Assembly (NCBI GenBank): GCA_002711845.1
Contig: PASF01000002.1
Span: 348,224 to 412,223, forward strand
Length of the DNA: 64,000 nt
Source: Gammaproteobacteria bacterium
GTDB taxonomy: Bacteria; Pseudomonadota; Gammaproteobacteria; Pseudomonadales; Pseudohongiellaceae
Reading direction: 5' to 3'
Below are positions 1-7,583 of this stretch, one piece after another (positions within the stretch are counted from its first letter, which is position 1; each line of letters starts with the position of its first letter). The position numbers and the translations under genes are program-made. The notes beneath the pieces are model-generated. The model saw only the letters and a program-made list of their open reading frames with translations. It was not told the origin of the DNA and ran no database searches.

Positions 1-269
1 TGATGGATGAGCCGCTGGGCGCCATCGACCCTCTGGTGCGCTATGAGCTGCAGAATGACCTGCGCAGCATCTTCCGCAAGCTGGGTAAAACCGTACTGCT
101 GGTGACCCATGACCTTGGCGAAGCGGCATTTCTGGGAGACCGTATCGCGCTGATGCAGGAGGGCCGGGTCATCCAGGACGGGCCGGCGCGGGAACTGATG
201 CGCAGCCCGGCAACCGCGTTTGTGGAACAGTTTGTCACCGCGCAGCGCAGTCCGCTGCAGGATCTTTGA
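1..269 (+). CDS. ABC transporter ATP-binding protein, quaternary-amine uptake type (3' end only)
   Basis: Only the last ~89 codons are present; the gene begins left of the window. The visible part contains the end of Walker B with the D-loop (MDEPLGAID) and the H-switch (VTHD), followed by the usual C-terminal helix of an importer ATPase. It would energise uptake together with the fused binding protein–permease that starts 2 bases after its TGA, so the two are almost certainly one operon. The spacing and the partner point to the ProV/OpuCA (glycine betaine, choline, carnitine) class. The substrate cannot be told from this fragment. Confidence 0.85.
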   Translation, partial: MDEPLGAIDPLVRYELQNDLRSIFRKLGKTVLLVTHDLGEAAFLGDRIALMQEGRVIQDGPARELMRSPATAFVEQFVTAQRSPLQDL

Positions 270-270
270 C

Positions 271-1743
271 ATGTGGCGTTCTATTTACGTGTACGCCTGG
301 TGCCTGACTCTGTTGTCCCCGGGAGTGCTGGCCCAGTCCCAGTCCCAGACCCAGCCCCTGACGATTGGCAGCAAGCTGTACACTGAAAATGTGCTGCTGG
401 GCCATCTGGCAGCGCAGTCACTGGAAGAGGCCGGTTATTCAACCTTCCATAACGAACAGCTGGGCGGCACCCGAATCCTCTGGAATGCTCTGCTCAGCGG
501 TGGAATCGATGTCTATCCTGACTATACCGGCACCATCACTGAAGAAATCCTGGCAGGTCAGGGCATCAGCAGCCGGCAGGACATGGTGACGGCATTGTCG
601 GCTGTCGGGGTGGGTGTTACCGGCAACATCGGGTTTAACAACACCTACGCCCTGGGTATGCGACGTGAACAGGCCGAGGCGCTGGGGATTGAGACGATCA
701 GCGATCTGCGTGCCCATACGGATCTGCGTTTTGGTTTCAGCAATGAGTTCATGGAGCGACAGGACGGCTGGCCGGGGGTCCGCGCCGAGTACGGACTGGC
801 GCCGCTGAGCGTGACCGGGCTCGATCACGCCCTGGCCTATCGCGGCATCGCCAGTGGCAACATAGATGTGCTGGATCTTTACTCCACAGACCCGGAGATT
901 GCCTTTTACGATCTGGTGGCACTGATCGATGATCAGCAGTTTTTCCCTGATTATGACGCGGTGTTTCTCTATCGGGACACTCTGTCGCCTGCTGCGGCGG
1001 CCGCGCTGGAACGTTTTACCGGCGCAATCGATGAAACGGCCATGATCGCCATGAATGCGGCCGTCAAACTCGACCAGCGCGACGATGCCATGGTCGCCGG
1101 CGACTTTATGAGCAGCCGCTTCGGGGTTGTCTCCGAACCATCGTCAAGCGGGCTGTGGCCGCGGTTTGTGCAAAACACGCTGGATCACCTCACGCTGGTA
1201 TCGATCTCTCTGGGAATGGCCATTTTGGTGGCTATTCCAATGGGTGTGCTGGCGGCCAAGGTACGCAGTCTGGAGTCCGTGTTGCTGGGCATCAGCAGCG
1301 TCCTGCAGACCATTCCGTCACTGGCGCTGCTGGTGCTGATGATACCGCTGTTCGGTATCGGCGCCCTGCCTGCCATCGTGGCCATGTTTCTGTACAGCCT
1401 GTTGCCGATTGTGCGCAATACCCATGCCGGGATCAGGCAGATACCGGCAACGGTGATGGAGTCAGCCTGGGCGCTGGGCTTGCCCAATTCCCTGATCCTG
1501 AGACGCATTGAATTGCCCATGGCGATCCCGTCAATTCTATCCGGCATCAAGATATCAGCCGTCATGAACGTCGGCGTCGCGACCCTGGGTGCTTTGATTG
1601 GTGCCGGAGGTTACGGACAGCCTATCCTGACCGGCATTCGTCTGGATAACACCGCACTGATTCTGGAAGGGGCGATTCCTGCCGCGGTGCTGGCGCTGCT
1701 GGTTCAGGGTTTTTTTGACCGGGTGGAAAAGCGGATACGGTAA
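271..1743 (+). CDS. Fused substrate-binding protein–permease of a betaine/choline-type ABC importer
   Basis: 490 residues starting at the ATG two bases after the ATPase stop; a longer in-frame start at 220 would overlap the ATPase and push the signal peptide inside. Residues 1-23 form a signal peptide. Residues ~27-290 look like an OpuAC/ProX-type periplasmic binding domain (GSKLYTENVLLG near its start, an internal DVYPDYTG). From ~305 to the end is a BPD-type permease with about five membrane segments and an EAA-like loop (ALGLPNSLILRRIELP, ~residue 400). The order binding domain then permease is the reverse of the permease-first order of streptococcal OpuBC/EgtU-type fusions. It probably imports a quaternary amine or related osmolyte; the ligand is not determinable here. 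Confidence 0.85.
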   Translation: MWRSIYVYAWCLTLLSPGVLAQSQSQTQPLTIGSKLYTENVLLGHLAAQSLEEAGYSTFHNEQLGGTRILWNALLSGGIDVYPDYTGTITEEILAGQGISSRQDMVTALSAVGVGVTGNIGFNNTYALGMRREQAEALGIETISDLRAHTDLRFGFSNEFMERQDGWPGVRAEYGLAPLSVTGLDHALAYRGIASGNIDVLDLYSTDPEIAFYDLVALIDDQQFFPDYDAVFLYRDTLSPAAAAALERFTGAIDETAMIAMNAAVKLDQRDDAMVAGDFMSSRFGVVSEPSSSGLWPRFVQNTLDHLTLVSISLGMAILVAIPMGVLAAKVRSLESVLLGISSVLQTIPSLALLVLMIPLFGIGALPAIVAMFLYSLLPIVRNTHAGIRQIPATVMESAWALGLPNSLILRRIELPMAIPSILSGIKISAVMNVGVATLGALIGAGGYGQPILTGIRLDNTALILEGAIPAAVLALLVQGFFDRVEKRIR

Positions 1744-1834
1744 GCAGACCGATGTCAGCAACGTACCTCAATATCGGTTACACTTGCCGGCTAAACAGAC
1801 ATCAATCCACGCAAAACGAATCTACGGGAGCTAC

Positions 1835-2968
1835 ATGACCACACCCTCTACCCATCTGCAAATGTTTTCCACCGTCAGTGAGTCTGGCGAACTGCGCCTG
1901 GAACTGAAAGAAAAGTCCATTCCGGCACTCGAGGCCAACCAGGTGCTGGTGCGCATTGAGGCCACACCGATTAACCCGTCGGATCAGGGCGTGATGTTTG
2001 GCTGGTCGGATATCAGTGCCGCCACCTCTGCTGGCGAGGGCCAGAACACCGTCTTGACCGCGCCGGTCTCCGAACAGGGCATGCGGGTCATGAAGGCGCG
2101 TGTGGGGCAGGCGCTGGCTGTGGGCAACGAAGGTGCGGGCACGGTGGTTGCAACCGGCAGTGATGAACTGGCCAAAGGCCTGGCAGGCAAGGTCGTGGCG
2201 GTCATGGGGGGCAGCATGTATGCACAATACCGTGTCGTGAATGCTGACGCGTGCCTGCCGTTGCTGGAAGGACATACCGCCAAAGACGGTGCATCATGTT
2301 TCGTCAATCCGCTGACTGCGCTGTCCATGATCGAAACCATGAAAATGGAAGACCACTCGGCACTGGTGCATACTGCCGCCGCATCCAATCTGGGGCAGAT
2401 GCTGGTGCGCATTTGCCAGGCTGATGGTGTGGAGCTGGTCAATATTGTTCGCAAGGACGAGCAGGTCGCCCTGTTGCGAGACATGGGCGCCAAATACGTG
2501 ATCAACAGCAGTTCCGAGAATTTCATGGCTGAGCTGACCGATGCCATTCATGCCACCGGTGCGACGCTGGCGTTTGATGCCACCGGCGGCGGCACACTGG
2601 CGTCGAATATTCTGGCCTGCATGGAGGCGGCAGCAGCGCGCACCCCGGGTGCATACAGCATCTATGGTTCGGTCAAGCACAAGCAGGTGTATCTGTACGG
2701 TAATCTGGACACTTCGCCGACTGTGCTGCAACGCGCCTATGGTATGGCATGGGGCGTCGGCGGCTGGTTGTTGCCCAACTTTCTGGCAAAGGCTGGCATG
2801 GAGGTTGCGGCACGATTGCGCACGCGCGTTGCCCGCGAACTGAAAACCACGTTTGCCAGCCACTATACCAATGAGATTTCTCTGGCAGAGGCGCTTGATG
2901 CTGACACGGTGCGTCAGTATTACGCCAAGCACACCGGCGAGAAATTCCTGATCTGCCCGCAAAAATAG
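1835..2968 (+). CDS. Zinc-binding dehydrogenase / quinone oxidoreductase-like MDR protein
   Basis: 377 residues from the ATG at 1835, preceded by GGGAG at 1825-1829; an upstream in-frame start at 1715 would overlap the permease gene and has no family similarity. The N-terminal GroES-like fold (residues ~15-130, LRIEATPINPSD-type segment) and C-terminal Rossmann fold (HTAAASNLGQMLVRI, then IVRKDEQVALLRDMGAKYVI) are typical of medium-chain NADPH-dependent reductases. Structural-zinc cysteines of true alcohol dehydrogenases are not evident, so a zinc-free quinone/enone reductase is more likely. It stands alone downstream of the ABC operon. Confidence 0.8.
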   Translation: MTTPSTHLQMFSTVSESGELRLELKEKSIPALEANQVLVRIEATPINPSDQGVMFGWSDISAATSAGEGQNTVLTAPVSEQGMRVMKARVGQALAVGNEGAGTVVATGSDELAKGLAGKVVAVMGGSMYAQYRVVNADACLPLLEGHTAKDGASCFVNPLTALSMIETMKMEDHSALVHTAAASNLGQMLVRICQADGVELVNIVRKDEQVALLRDMGAKYVINSSSENFMAELTDAIHATGATLAFDATGGGTLASNILACMEAAAARTPGAYSIYGSVKHKQVYLYGNLDTSPTVLQRAYGMAWGVGGWLLPNFLAKAGMEVAARLRTRVARELKTTFASHYTNEISLAEALDADTVRQYYAKHTGEKFLICPQK

Positions 2969-3012
2969 GTTTGTTGCGTCATGTTATCGGTTGTTGGCGA
3001 TAACGTGGCGCA

Positions 3013-3522
3013 TCATTTTCTATACTGGTCGTACAAGGACCTTGGCCAGTAGCGCACGGGATCGACACCGTATGCCTGTACAAGACCTGTCCTGATGCGC
3101 TCATAATCATAGCAATTGAGCTCGAACTGATTGCCCCAGGGGTCGGTAAAGTTGTAGGCCCAGCACATGTCAAAGTCGACAACATCATTGGTGCGCAGCG
3201 GCTCGCCCGATGGCCCGTTAATGCCATTCGGGAGCGAGCGTGCGAACGCCGTGAAGCTCTCCGCATCGACGCTGAAGGCAACACCGGTCACTTGCGGCGC
3301 CATCGGATGCCCCTCGCTGGCCTCGAACAGCGCGAGCATGGTCTTGCCGCCGTCCGCTGATATCTGCAGCGGGCCGCCTTCTATTCCGCTGGCCCAAAAC
3401 TCGTACCTGTCGACCGTGTCGAAACCCAGGTAGTCGGCATACCAGCGCGCCGCCACGTCCCGGTCCGGCACGCGGATATGAACGTGATCCAGGCGACCAA
3501 CGCGAAATCTTTTTGGGCTCAT
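3013..3522 (-). CDS. VOC-superfamily protein (glyoxalase/dioxygenase fold)
   Basis: 169 residues. The start (MSPKRFRVGRLDHVHIRVPD) and the segment RDVAARWYADYLGF are the classic first beta-alpha-beta unit of the vicinal oxygen chelate fold, with a His in LDHVHI as likely first metal ligand. A second unit begins near NDVVDFDMCWAYNFTDPWGNQFELNCYDYE, where a Glu supplies the usual last ligand. Members include glyoxalase I, extradiol dioxygenases and fosfomycin/bleomycin resistance proteins; which reaction applies cannot be told. It is convergent with the oxidoreductase upstream and is followed on its own strand by nothing in the same operon. Confidence 0.75.
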   Translation of the reverse strand: MSPKRFRVGRLDHVHIRVPDRDVAARWYADYLGFDTVDRYEFWASGIEGGPLQISADGGKTMLALFEASEGHPMAPQVTGVAFSVDAESFTAFARSLPNGINGPSGEPLRTNDVVDFDMCWAYNFTDPWGNQFELNCYDYERIRTGLVQAYGVDPVRYWPRSLYDQYRK

Positions 3523-3655
3523 GATGACCTCTTCTACAGTTTACCTGCGCCGAGAGCGGCGCTCGCCAGATTGATTCTGCCTGTTCGTTTTTTTGACTGG
3601 CAATTACGGATTGTCACTCATGATAGGGCGGTTTGGATGAAGAGCGCAATTGGGT

Positions 3656-3669
3656 TTGAGCCAGGTCAA
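3656..3669. promoter_or_regulatory. Candidate FNR/Anr-type box
   Basis: TTGAG-CCAG-GTCAA matches the Anr/Dnr consensus TTGAT-N4-GTCAA at nine of ten fixed positions. It lies about 135 bp ahead of the VOC gene start on the minus strand, and a 6-bp inverted repeat (GCGACA-ACG-TGTCGC, 3672-3686) follows immediately. Which gene it controls is not clear. A single site is weak evidence. Confidence 0.3.
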
Positions 3670-3761
3670 GTGCGACAACGTGTCGCGTTGTGCAGGAAGC
3701 TATACCGGGATAATCTGCAGGAGAGATGGGGTGGTCCCTGGCCTGGTTTGTTTCTGGTCCG

Positions 3762-3783
3762 GACTGGCGATGCCGCGCCAGTC
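3762..3783 (-). terminator. Hairpin downstream of the small six-cysteine gene
   Basis: GACTGGCG and CGCCAGTC form a perfect 8-bp stem with a 6-nt loop, starting 17 bases after the TAA of the minus-strand gene that ends at 3800. No T-tract follows, so it may be a weak terminator or a 3'-protecting hairpin rather than a full intrinsic terminator. Confidence 0.35.
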
Positions 3784-3799
3784 GCCCTGTCTCCTTTTA

Positions 3800-3937
3800 T
3801 TAAGTGACTTTTGTCATTTGTTTGCCACAACAGATTTCCGAATGGGGCATGGTGCCAGGACATGGGCATCCTTTTACGTAAACCAATTCAGACTTGCAAG
3901 ACTCGCAATAATAACGATCTCCAGTTTCTCTCGACAT
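3800..3937 (-). CDS. Small six-cysteine protein resembling desulforedoxin (45 aa)
   Basis: A 45-codon frame read from ATG (3937) to TAA (3800), with AGAGGA about 8 nt before the start. Cysteines lie at 11, 14, 24, 26, 36 and 37: YYCESC, then GCPCPG, then CCGKQM near the C-terminus. The spacing CxxC ... CCGxxM is the signature of desulforedoxin and of the N-terminal domain of desulfoferrodoxin, which bind one iron through four cysteines; the extra CxC in the middle is not part of that pattern. The gene is divergent from the HMA–SafE fusion (110 bp between starts), suggesting a shared control region and a metal or redox role. Function is inferred only from the motif. Confidence 0.6.
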   Translation of the reverse strand: MSRETGDRYYCESCKSELVYVKGCPCPGTMPHSEICCGKQMTKVT

Positions 3938-4046
3938 TTTATCGTCCTCTTCTGGGGTTAGTAGGAAGTTTTAATGGCTGTGAAGCACAATATTAATTAA
4001 CCATTTCCTTCACAAAAAAGCAAATAGATAAACTCTGGTAAAAGGT

Positions 4047-5078
4047 ATGGAATCTCAAAAACTGACGTTAACTGTCCATAACATGGTGTGTGGTGGTTGC
4101 GAAGATGCTGTTGAAAGTGCTCTGAAGCGATTGGACGGTGTTAGTGACGTCAATGCCAGTCATGTTGATCAGCAGGTGGCGGTGGTTTTTGATGGCGATA
4201 GAACGACAGCGGAGGCAATAGCGCATGCCGTTCGTTTGGCTGGCTATGATGTGCCCATCCAGACCGACGCCGATAGCTGCCAGCAACCCTGTGCGGGCTC
4301 CGCCGGGGTCGTTGCCAAAGGCCCGTCACGCATGCGTAAGCTACTGATCTTCATTGGTCTGTTGCTGGTGATTGGGGGCATTGTCCAGTGGGGGCGCAGC
4401 CTGATGCCCGGCGTCATGACGCAGATGGCCACGGAACTCAGCCTGGCAACACTGTTTATACTGGGCTTCTTTACTGGCTTCCACTGTATTGGTATGTGTG
4501 GAAGTTTTGTTGTCAGTTATGTGGACAGGTCCCAGAGCATGGGCCGGTCCGTCATGGCTCATGCAAGTTACGGTGTCGGCAAAACGCTGTCCTACACCCT
4601 GCTGGGCGGGGTTTTTGGGCTGGCAGGGGCGCTGATCACTGTCACCCCGGAAATGCGAGGTTATGCTGCGCTGTTTGCCGGTTTCTTTCTTCTGCTTTTC
4701 GGGCTAAAAATGCTGAGCCTGTTCGCGCCGCTGAGAAAATTGAATCTTCGATTTCCCAAAGCGTTGACAGACAGAGTTACCGCCGCCCTTGGGCGTGCGC
4801 AGCGGCCATTCGTGATAGGCTTGCTGAACGGCCTGTTGCTGGGCTGTGGGCCTTTGCAGGCCATGTACATTATGGCCGCAGGTACGGGGAGTCCTGTCGA
4901 AGGCGCCATGATGTTGTGCTTCTTTGGATTGGGCACGTTACCGGCATTGCTCGGCTTCGGGTTTTTTGCCAGCTACCTTTCCAGTAGGACGATTCACGAC
5001 CTGATGCGTGTTTCCGGGGTGCTGGTTATCTTGATGGGATTGATGATGATCAATCGGGGCTGGATGGCCATCAGTTGA
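4047..5078 (+). CDS. Heavy-metal-binding (HMA) domain fused to a SafE/TauE-like membrane protein
   Basis: 343 residues. Residues 1-70 form an HMA fold with MVCGGC at 13-18, the Cu+/heavy-metal binding motif. Residue ~96 onward is a hydrophobic domain of about seven helices, beginning with a single helix and then the segment GFHCIGMCG, a Cys-containing motif of the 'urease accessory/SafE, DsbD_2-like' family. A second Cys motif, LLGCGPLQAMY, lies in a later helix. Proteins of this kind are linked with copper handling and cytochrome oxidase maturation, or with transmembrane thiol transfer. The short AAAGG sits only 2-3 bases before the ATG, so the start is slightly uncertain. It is divergent from the small six-cysteine protein and convergent with dgkA. 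Confidence 0.8.
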   Translation: MESQKLTLTVHNMVCGGCEDAVESALKRLDGVSDVNASHVDQQVAVVFDGDRTTAEAIAHAVRLAGYDVPIQTDADSCQQPCAGSAGVVAKGPSRMRKLLIFIGLLLVIGGIVQWGRSLMPGVMTQMATELSLATLFILGFFTGFHCIGMCGSFVVSYVDRSQSMGRSVMAHASYGVGKTLSYTLLGGVFGLAGALITVTPEMRGYAALFAGFFLLLFGLKMLSLFAPLRKLNLRFPKALTDRVTAALGRAQRPFVIGLLNGLLLGCGPLQAMYIMAAGTGSPVEGAMMLCFFGLGTLPALLGFGFFASYLSSRTIHDLMRVSGVLVILMGLMMINRGWMAIS

Positions 5079-5102
5079 TAGATTGATACTGATTAGAGCG
5101 GA

Positions 5103-5465
5103 CTAGAACGGCCATAAAATAATACCCCAGATTATTGCTGCGCCAATCAGGCTGAACATCACGGCGGCAGAACCCATGTCTTTCGCTCGTCCACTCAGTT
5201 CATGTTTCTCGTGACCGATCCGGTCAATGACGACCTCTACGGCGGTGTTCAGTATTTCGGTAATGAGTATGAGGAGCAACGCGGCAACCAGCAGTGCGCG
5301 TTCCGCCGGCGTCACGTCAACCATGATAATCACGGGCGTCAGTAACAGCGACAGCGCAACCTCCTGCCGGAAAGCAGCCTCTTGTTGCCACAACGCGCGC
5401 AATCCCTGACAGGAGTAACGTGTGGCATGTATCAGGCGCTTTAGTCCTTTGGTCTGGGGTTTCAT
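5103..5465 (-). CDS. dgkA: Diacylglycerol kinase
   Basis: 120 residues, exactly the usual length, from the ATG at 5465 with AGGAA 6 nt upstream; an upstream in-frame ATG at 5549 would add an unrelated extension. The protein has three membrane helices and the invariant catalytic block EILNTAVEVVIDRI followed by HELSGRAKDMGSAAV; the N-terminal EAAFRQE is also conserved. It phosphorylates diacylglycerol to phosphatidic acid at the inner membrane, recycling lipid head-group donors. A PhoB-box-like repeat lies about 225 bp upstream on the same strand, which would make sense if phospholipid turnover rises under phosphate limitation. Confidence 0.93.
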   Translation of the reverse strand: MKPQTKGLKRLIHATRYSCQGLRALWQQEAAFRQEVALSLLLTPVIIMVDVTPAERALLVAALLLILITEILNTAVEVVIDRIGHEKHELSGRAKDMGSAAVMFSLIGAAIIWGIILWPF

Positions 5466-5688
5466 CTGCGTTCCTGTCACTAAACCTGCGGTAAGCAGAC
5501 GACAAGCAAGAAGGGTTAATGGCCGCGCTTGGGCGCTGCTCCAGGGCAACTGGATATGGAGCCCGTATTAGTTGGCGGAGACTGCCACAATAAACCAAAG
5601 AAAGCTAACGGTTGTTAAATTTCTGCATCACTGGCTCTGAGCGAAACGGGCTGTGTTTCGACCCGCCACTGTTGAAAATTCGATGCTA

Positions 5689-5716
5689 GACAGTGTTATT
5701 GACAGTGTTGTGACAG
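5689..5716 (-). promoter_or_regulatory. Candidate PHO box (PhoB-type direct repeats)
   Basis: Read on the minus strand there are two perfect CTGTCA copies (5711-5716 and 5700-5705) spaced by exactly 11 bp and a third partial CTGTC (5689-5693). This is the arrangement of the PhoB box, two 7-bp CTGTCAT-like units separated by 4 bp. Orientation points towards dgkA. The same block recurs upstream of the phosphoesterase gene at 22.6 kb. Confidence 0.5.
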
Positions 5717-5757
5717 GTTTGCAATCTGCCAGCGAACGTTTCGGCTAGACAGCGTTG

Positions 5758-5781
5758 TCATCGCTCTAGTATTGTCGATGA
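5758..5781. promoter_or_regulatory. Inverted repeat ahead of the LysR gene
   Basis: TCATCG and CGATGA flank a 12-bp spacer about 26 bp ahead of the LysR-type gene. LysR regulators often bind such dyads to control their own gene. This is suggestive only. Confidence 0.25.
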
Positions 5782-5806
5782 TCACGACCGGGGTTTACAG
5801 ACGTCC

Positions 5807-6715
5807 ATGGCCAATCAACGACTACCATCCCTTAATCTGATCAGGGTATTCGAAACCGCCGCCCGCCGCCTGAGCTTCAAGGAGGCGGCGGAGGAGCTGT
5901 TTGTATCACCACCAGCGGTCAGTCATCAGATCAGAGCGCTCGAAGAACACCTCGGGATCACGCTGTTCAAGCGGGAAAACCGAAAAATCGCGCTGACAGC
6001 GGCAGGAAAGCGCTACTATCTTCACGTCAAACGCGGGCTGGACCTGATCGATAGCGCCACTTTGGCGGTTCGTAAAGAGAAAAAAAAGCGCCGTTTTGTT
6101 GTCAACACGCTGCCCAATATTGCAAGCCTCCTGTTGTTTCCCAATATCCACGAGTTTCAGGCCAGATACCCTGAGCTGAATATTCAGATTGACGCCGACA
6201 TCTCCAGAATCGATTTTGAACACTCGGAAACGACCGTCGCGATTCGCCACGAGTGCGGCAACGAGCCAGGACTGACATATCAGCCGCTGGTGCGAATATC
6301 ACTGACGCCGATCTGCAGCCGACGTTACCTTCAACAACACCCGGGGTTGCTGGATGGCGATTTCAGTGACTGCCGATTGATCAGGATTTCCGGGGATTCG
6401 TATCAGTGGCCGCGTTGGCAAACGCAATGGAACGCGCTGACGGAGACATCCGATGAACTGGTCGTCAGCACGGTGGAGGCGAGTATTGCGGCAGTGAAAA
6501 ACGGTATCGGCGTCGCGATGGGCTATCTGCCCACCTCCTATCAATTCATGTGCGATGACGACGGGCTTGTGCTTCCCCTGCCCGACAGGGTGACCCGGCA
6601 TGGCGAGTGTTTTCTGGCATACCGCAGTGATCATGCCGGTGATGACATTATCAAAGCGTTTTATGGGTGGGTGCAAACGATCATAGCCAAGGAGTGGACG
6701 GATAAGAAAAACTAA
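5807..6715 (+). CDS. LysR-family transcriptional regulator (GcvA/AmpR-like)
   Basis: 302 residues. The N-terminal winged helix-turn-helix is clear: LPSLNLIRVFETAARRLSF, then KEAAEELFVSPPAVSHQIRALEE and LGITLFKREN (residues ~6-60). The remainder is a LysR effector domain of two alpha/beta lobes. The wording of the HTH (LNALRVFEAAAR-like, VSHQIRALE) is characteristic of the GcvA/AmpR subgroup. No divergently transcribed target is obvious: the minus-strand neighbour is dgkA and the downstream neighbour is a small HTH protein. Its effector and regulon are unknown. Confidence 0.9.
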   Translation: MANQRLPSLNLIRVFETAARRLSFKEAAEELFVSPPAVSHQIRALEEHLGITLFKRENRKIALTAAGKRYYLHVKRGLDLIDSATLAVRKEKKKRRFVVNTLPNIASLLLFPNIHEFQARYPELNIQIDADISRIDFEHSETTVAIRHECGNEPGLTYQPLVRISLTPICSRRYLQQHPGLLDGDFSDCRLIRISGDSYQWPRWQTQWNALTETSDELVVSTVEASIAAVKNGIGVAMGYLPTSYQFMCDDDGLVLPLPDRVTRHGECFLAYRSDHAGDDIIKAFYGWVQTIIAKEWTDKKN

Positions 6716-6791
6716 CTCGAAACAGGGCTATTTTTCATTTGTCAGCCCCCCTGCACAGGGGGGAGAATTTCCGGCAACATCAGCTGAAATC

Positions 6792-7097
6792 GTGGTCAGT
6801 AACATGCGCCCTGCAACACAGAACGCACAGAGTCCGGATCCACAGTCGCTTCCCCTTACCCTGCGTGAACAGGACGTTCTCCGTGAGCTTGCGCAGGGCA
6901 ACAGCAACAAACGAATTGCCAGAACCCTCTCCATCAGTCCACATACGGTGGACGGGTACGTGAAGGATATCTATCGAAAGCTCGGGGTGCGCAACCGCTC
7001 AATGGCCACCGCTATTGCGTTGTACTACGGGGTTCTGGAAGGTTTTTCCCCCGCGCAGGACTTTCTTCAACGCGATGGGGCCGGGTCCCTGCAATAG
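6792..7097 (+). CDS. Stand-alone LuxR/NarL-type helix-turn-helix protein
   Basis: About 101 residues from a GTG at 6792; an ATG four codons later (6804) is equally possible and neither has a convincing ribosome site. Residues ~20-80 form a LuxR-type HTH: LTLREQDVLRELAQG, SNKRIARTLSISPHTVDGYVKDIYRKLGVRNRS. There is no receiver or autoinducer domain, so it is either a free-standing DNA-binding protein or the remaining C-terminus of a larger response regulator. The reading frame continues open past the TAG into the remnant that follows. Confidence 0.65.
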   Translation: MVSNMRPATQNAQSPDPQSLPLTLREQDVLRELAQGNSNKRIARTLSISPHTVDGYVKDIYRKLGVRNRSMATAIALYYGVLEGFSPAQDFLQRDGAGSLQ

Positions 7098-7496
7098 CGG
7101 TGCGTTCATCCGGGATCAAACCTGGGGCAAACGGATTCCTTCAGCGCGGATCAGCATTACCTAATCGAGAATATTGAACTCGGTCGCCACGGTATCACCC
7201 CCATTGCCATCGTTCGGGACTCGGAACAGCTGCTCCAGGGGCAGGAGAAGATCGTCGAAGCTTTCGCCGAGGCAGTCGTACCGCCGCGCTCCCGGGTCGT
7301 GAATATCAAGGTCAGCGAACTGAAAGCCATGAATACCCTCGAGATGCGGGTGATCACTTACTATCGTGACAGCAAGCCCCATCGCGGTGCTGGCGGGCAT
7401 CTCCGTGCTCGCGACTACTTTCGCTTCGGGCTTGGTCTCAATATCCTGGCACTCGCGGTCACCCTGATCATGGTGCCGCGTCTGTGGCCGGCCTGA
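7098..7496 (+). pseudogene. Degraded gene remnant, C-terminus like an anion permease (SLC13 type)
   Basis: An open frame with no good start runs from just after the preceding TAG to a TGA at 7496. Its last ~30 residues (ARDYFRFGLGLNILALAV, then VPRLWPA at the stop) look like the final helix of SLC13/citrate-type anion permeases, where a similar 'Y..G.PLN...' stretch ends in 'LWP'. The part before it (ITPIAIVRDSEQLLQGQ, VVPPRSRVV) resembles a TrkA-C-like soluble piece. No N-terminal transport domain exists, so this is read as a remnant after deletion. The assignment is from memory of the family and uncertain. Confidence 0.35.
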
Positions 7497-7583
7497 GGCA
7501 TCGGCTGACTAGTCCGAATAGTGTTTAACCCCGTACCTTGGTTGAAACATCTGATTTTCGTTAAAAACCGGAAGGAGCATGGA

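Noticed and set aside
3726-3802. Plus-strand 26-residue peptide with GGAG start site
   Set aside because: It overlaps the hairpin and the end of the Cys-rich gene and shows no motif; a chance frame is more likely.
3478-3807. Plus-strand open frame of 109 codons
   Set aside because: It starts inside the VOC gene on the other strand and has no domain or ribosome site.
7108-7150. A further tRNA remnant after the HTH gene
   Set aside because: Only a T-arm-like stretch and ten identical bases are present; no cloverleaf can be built.
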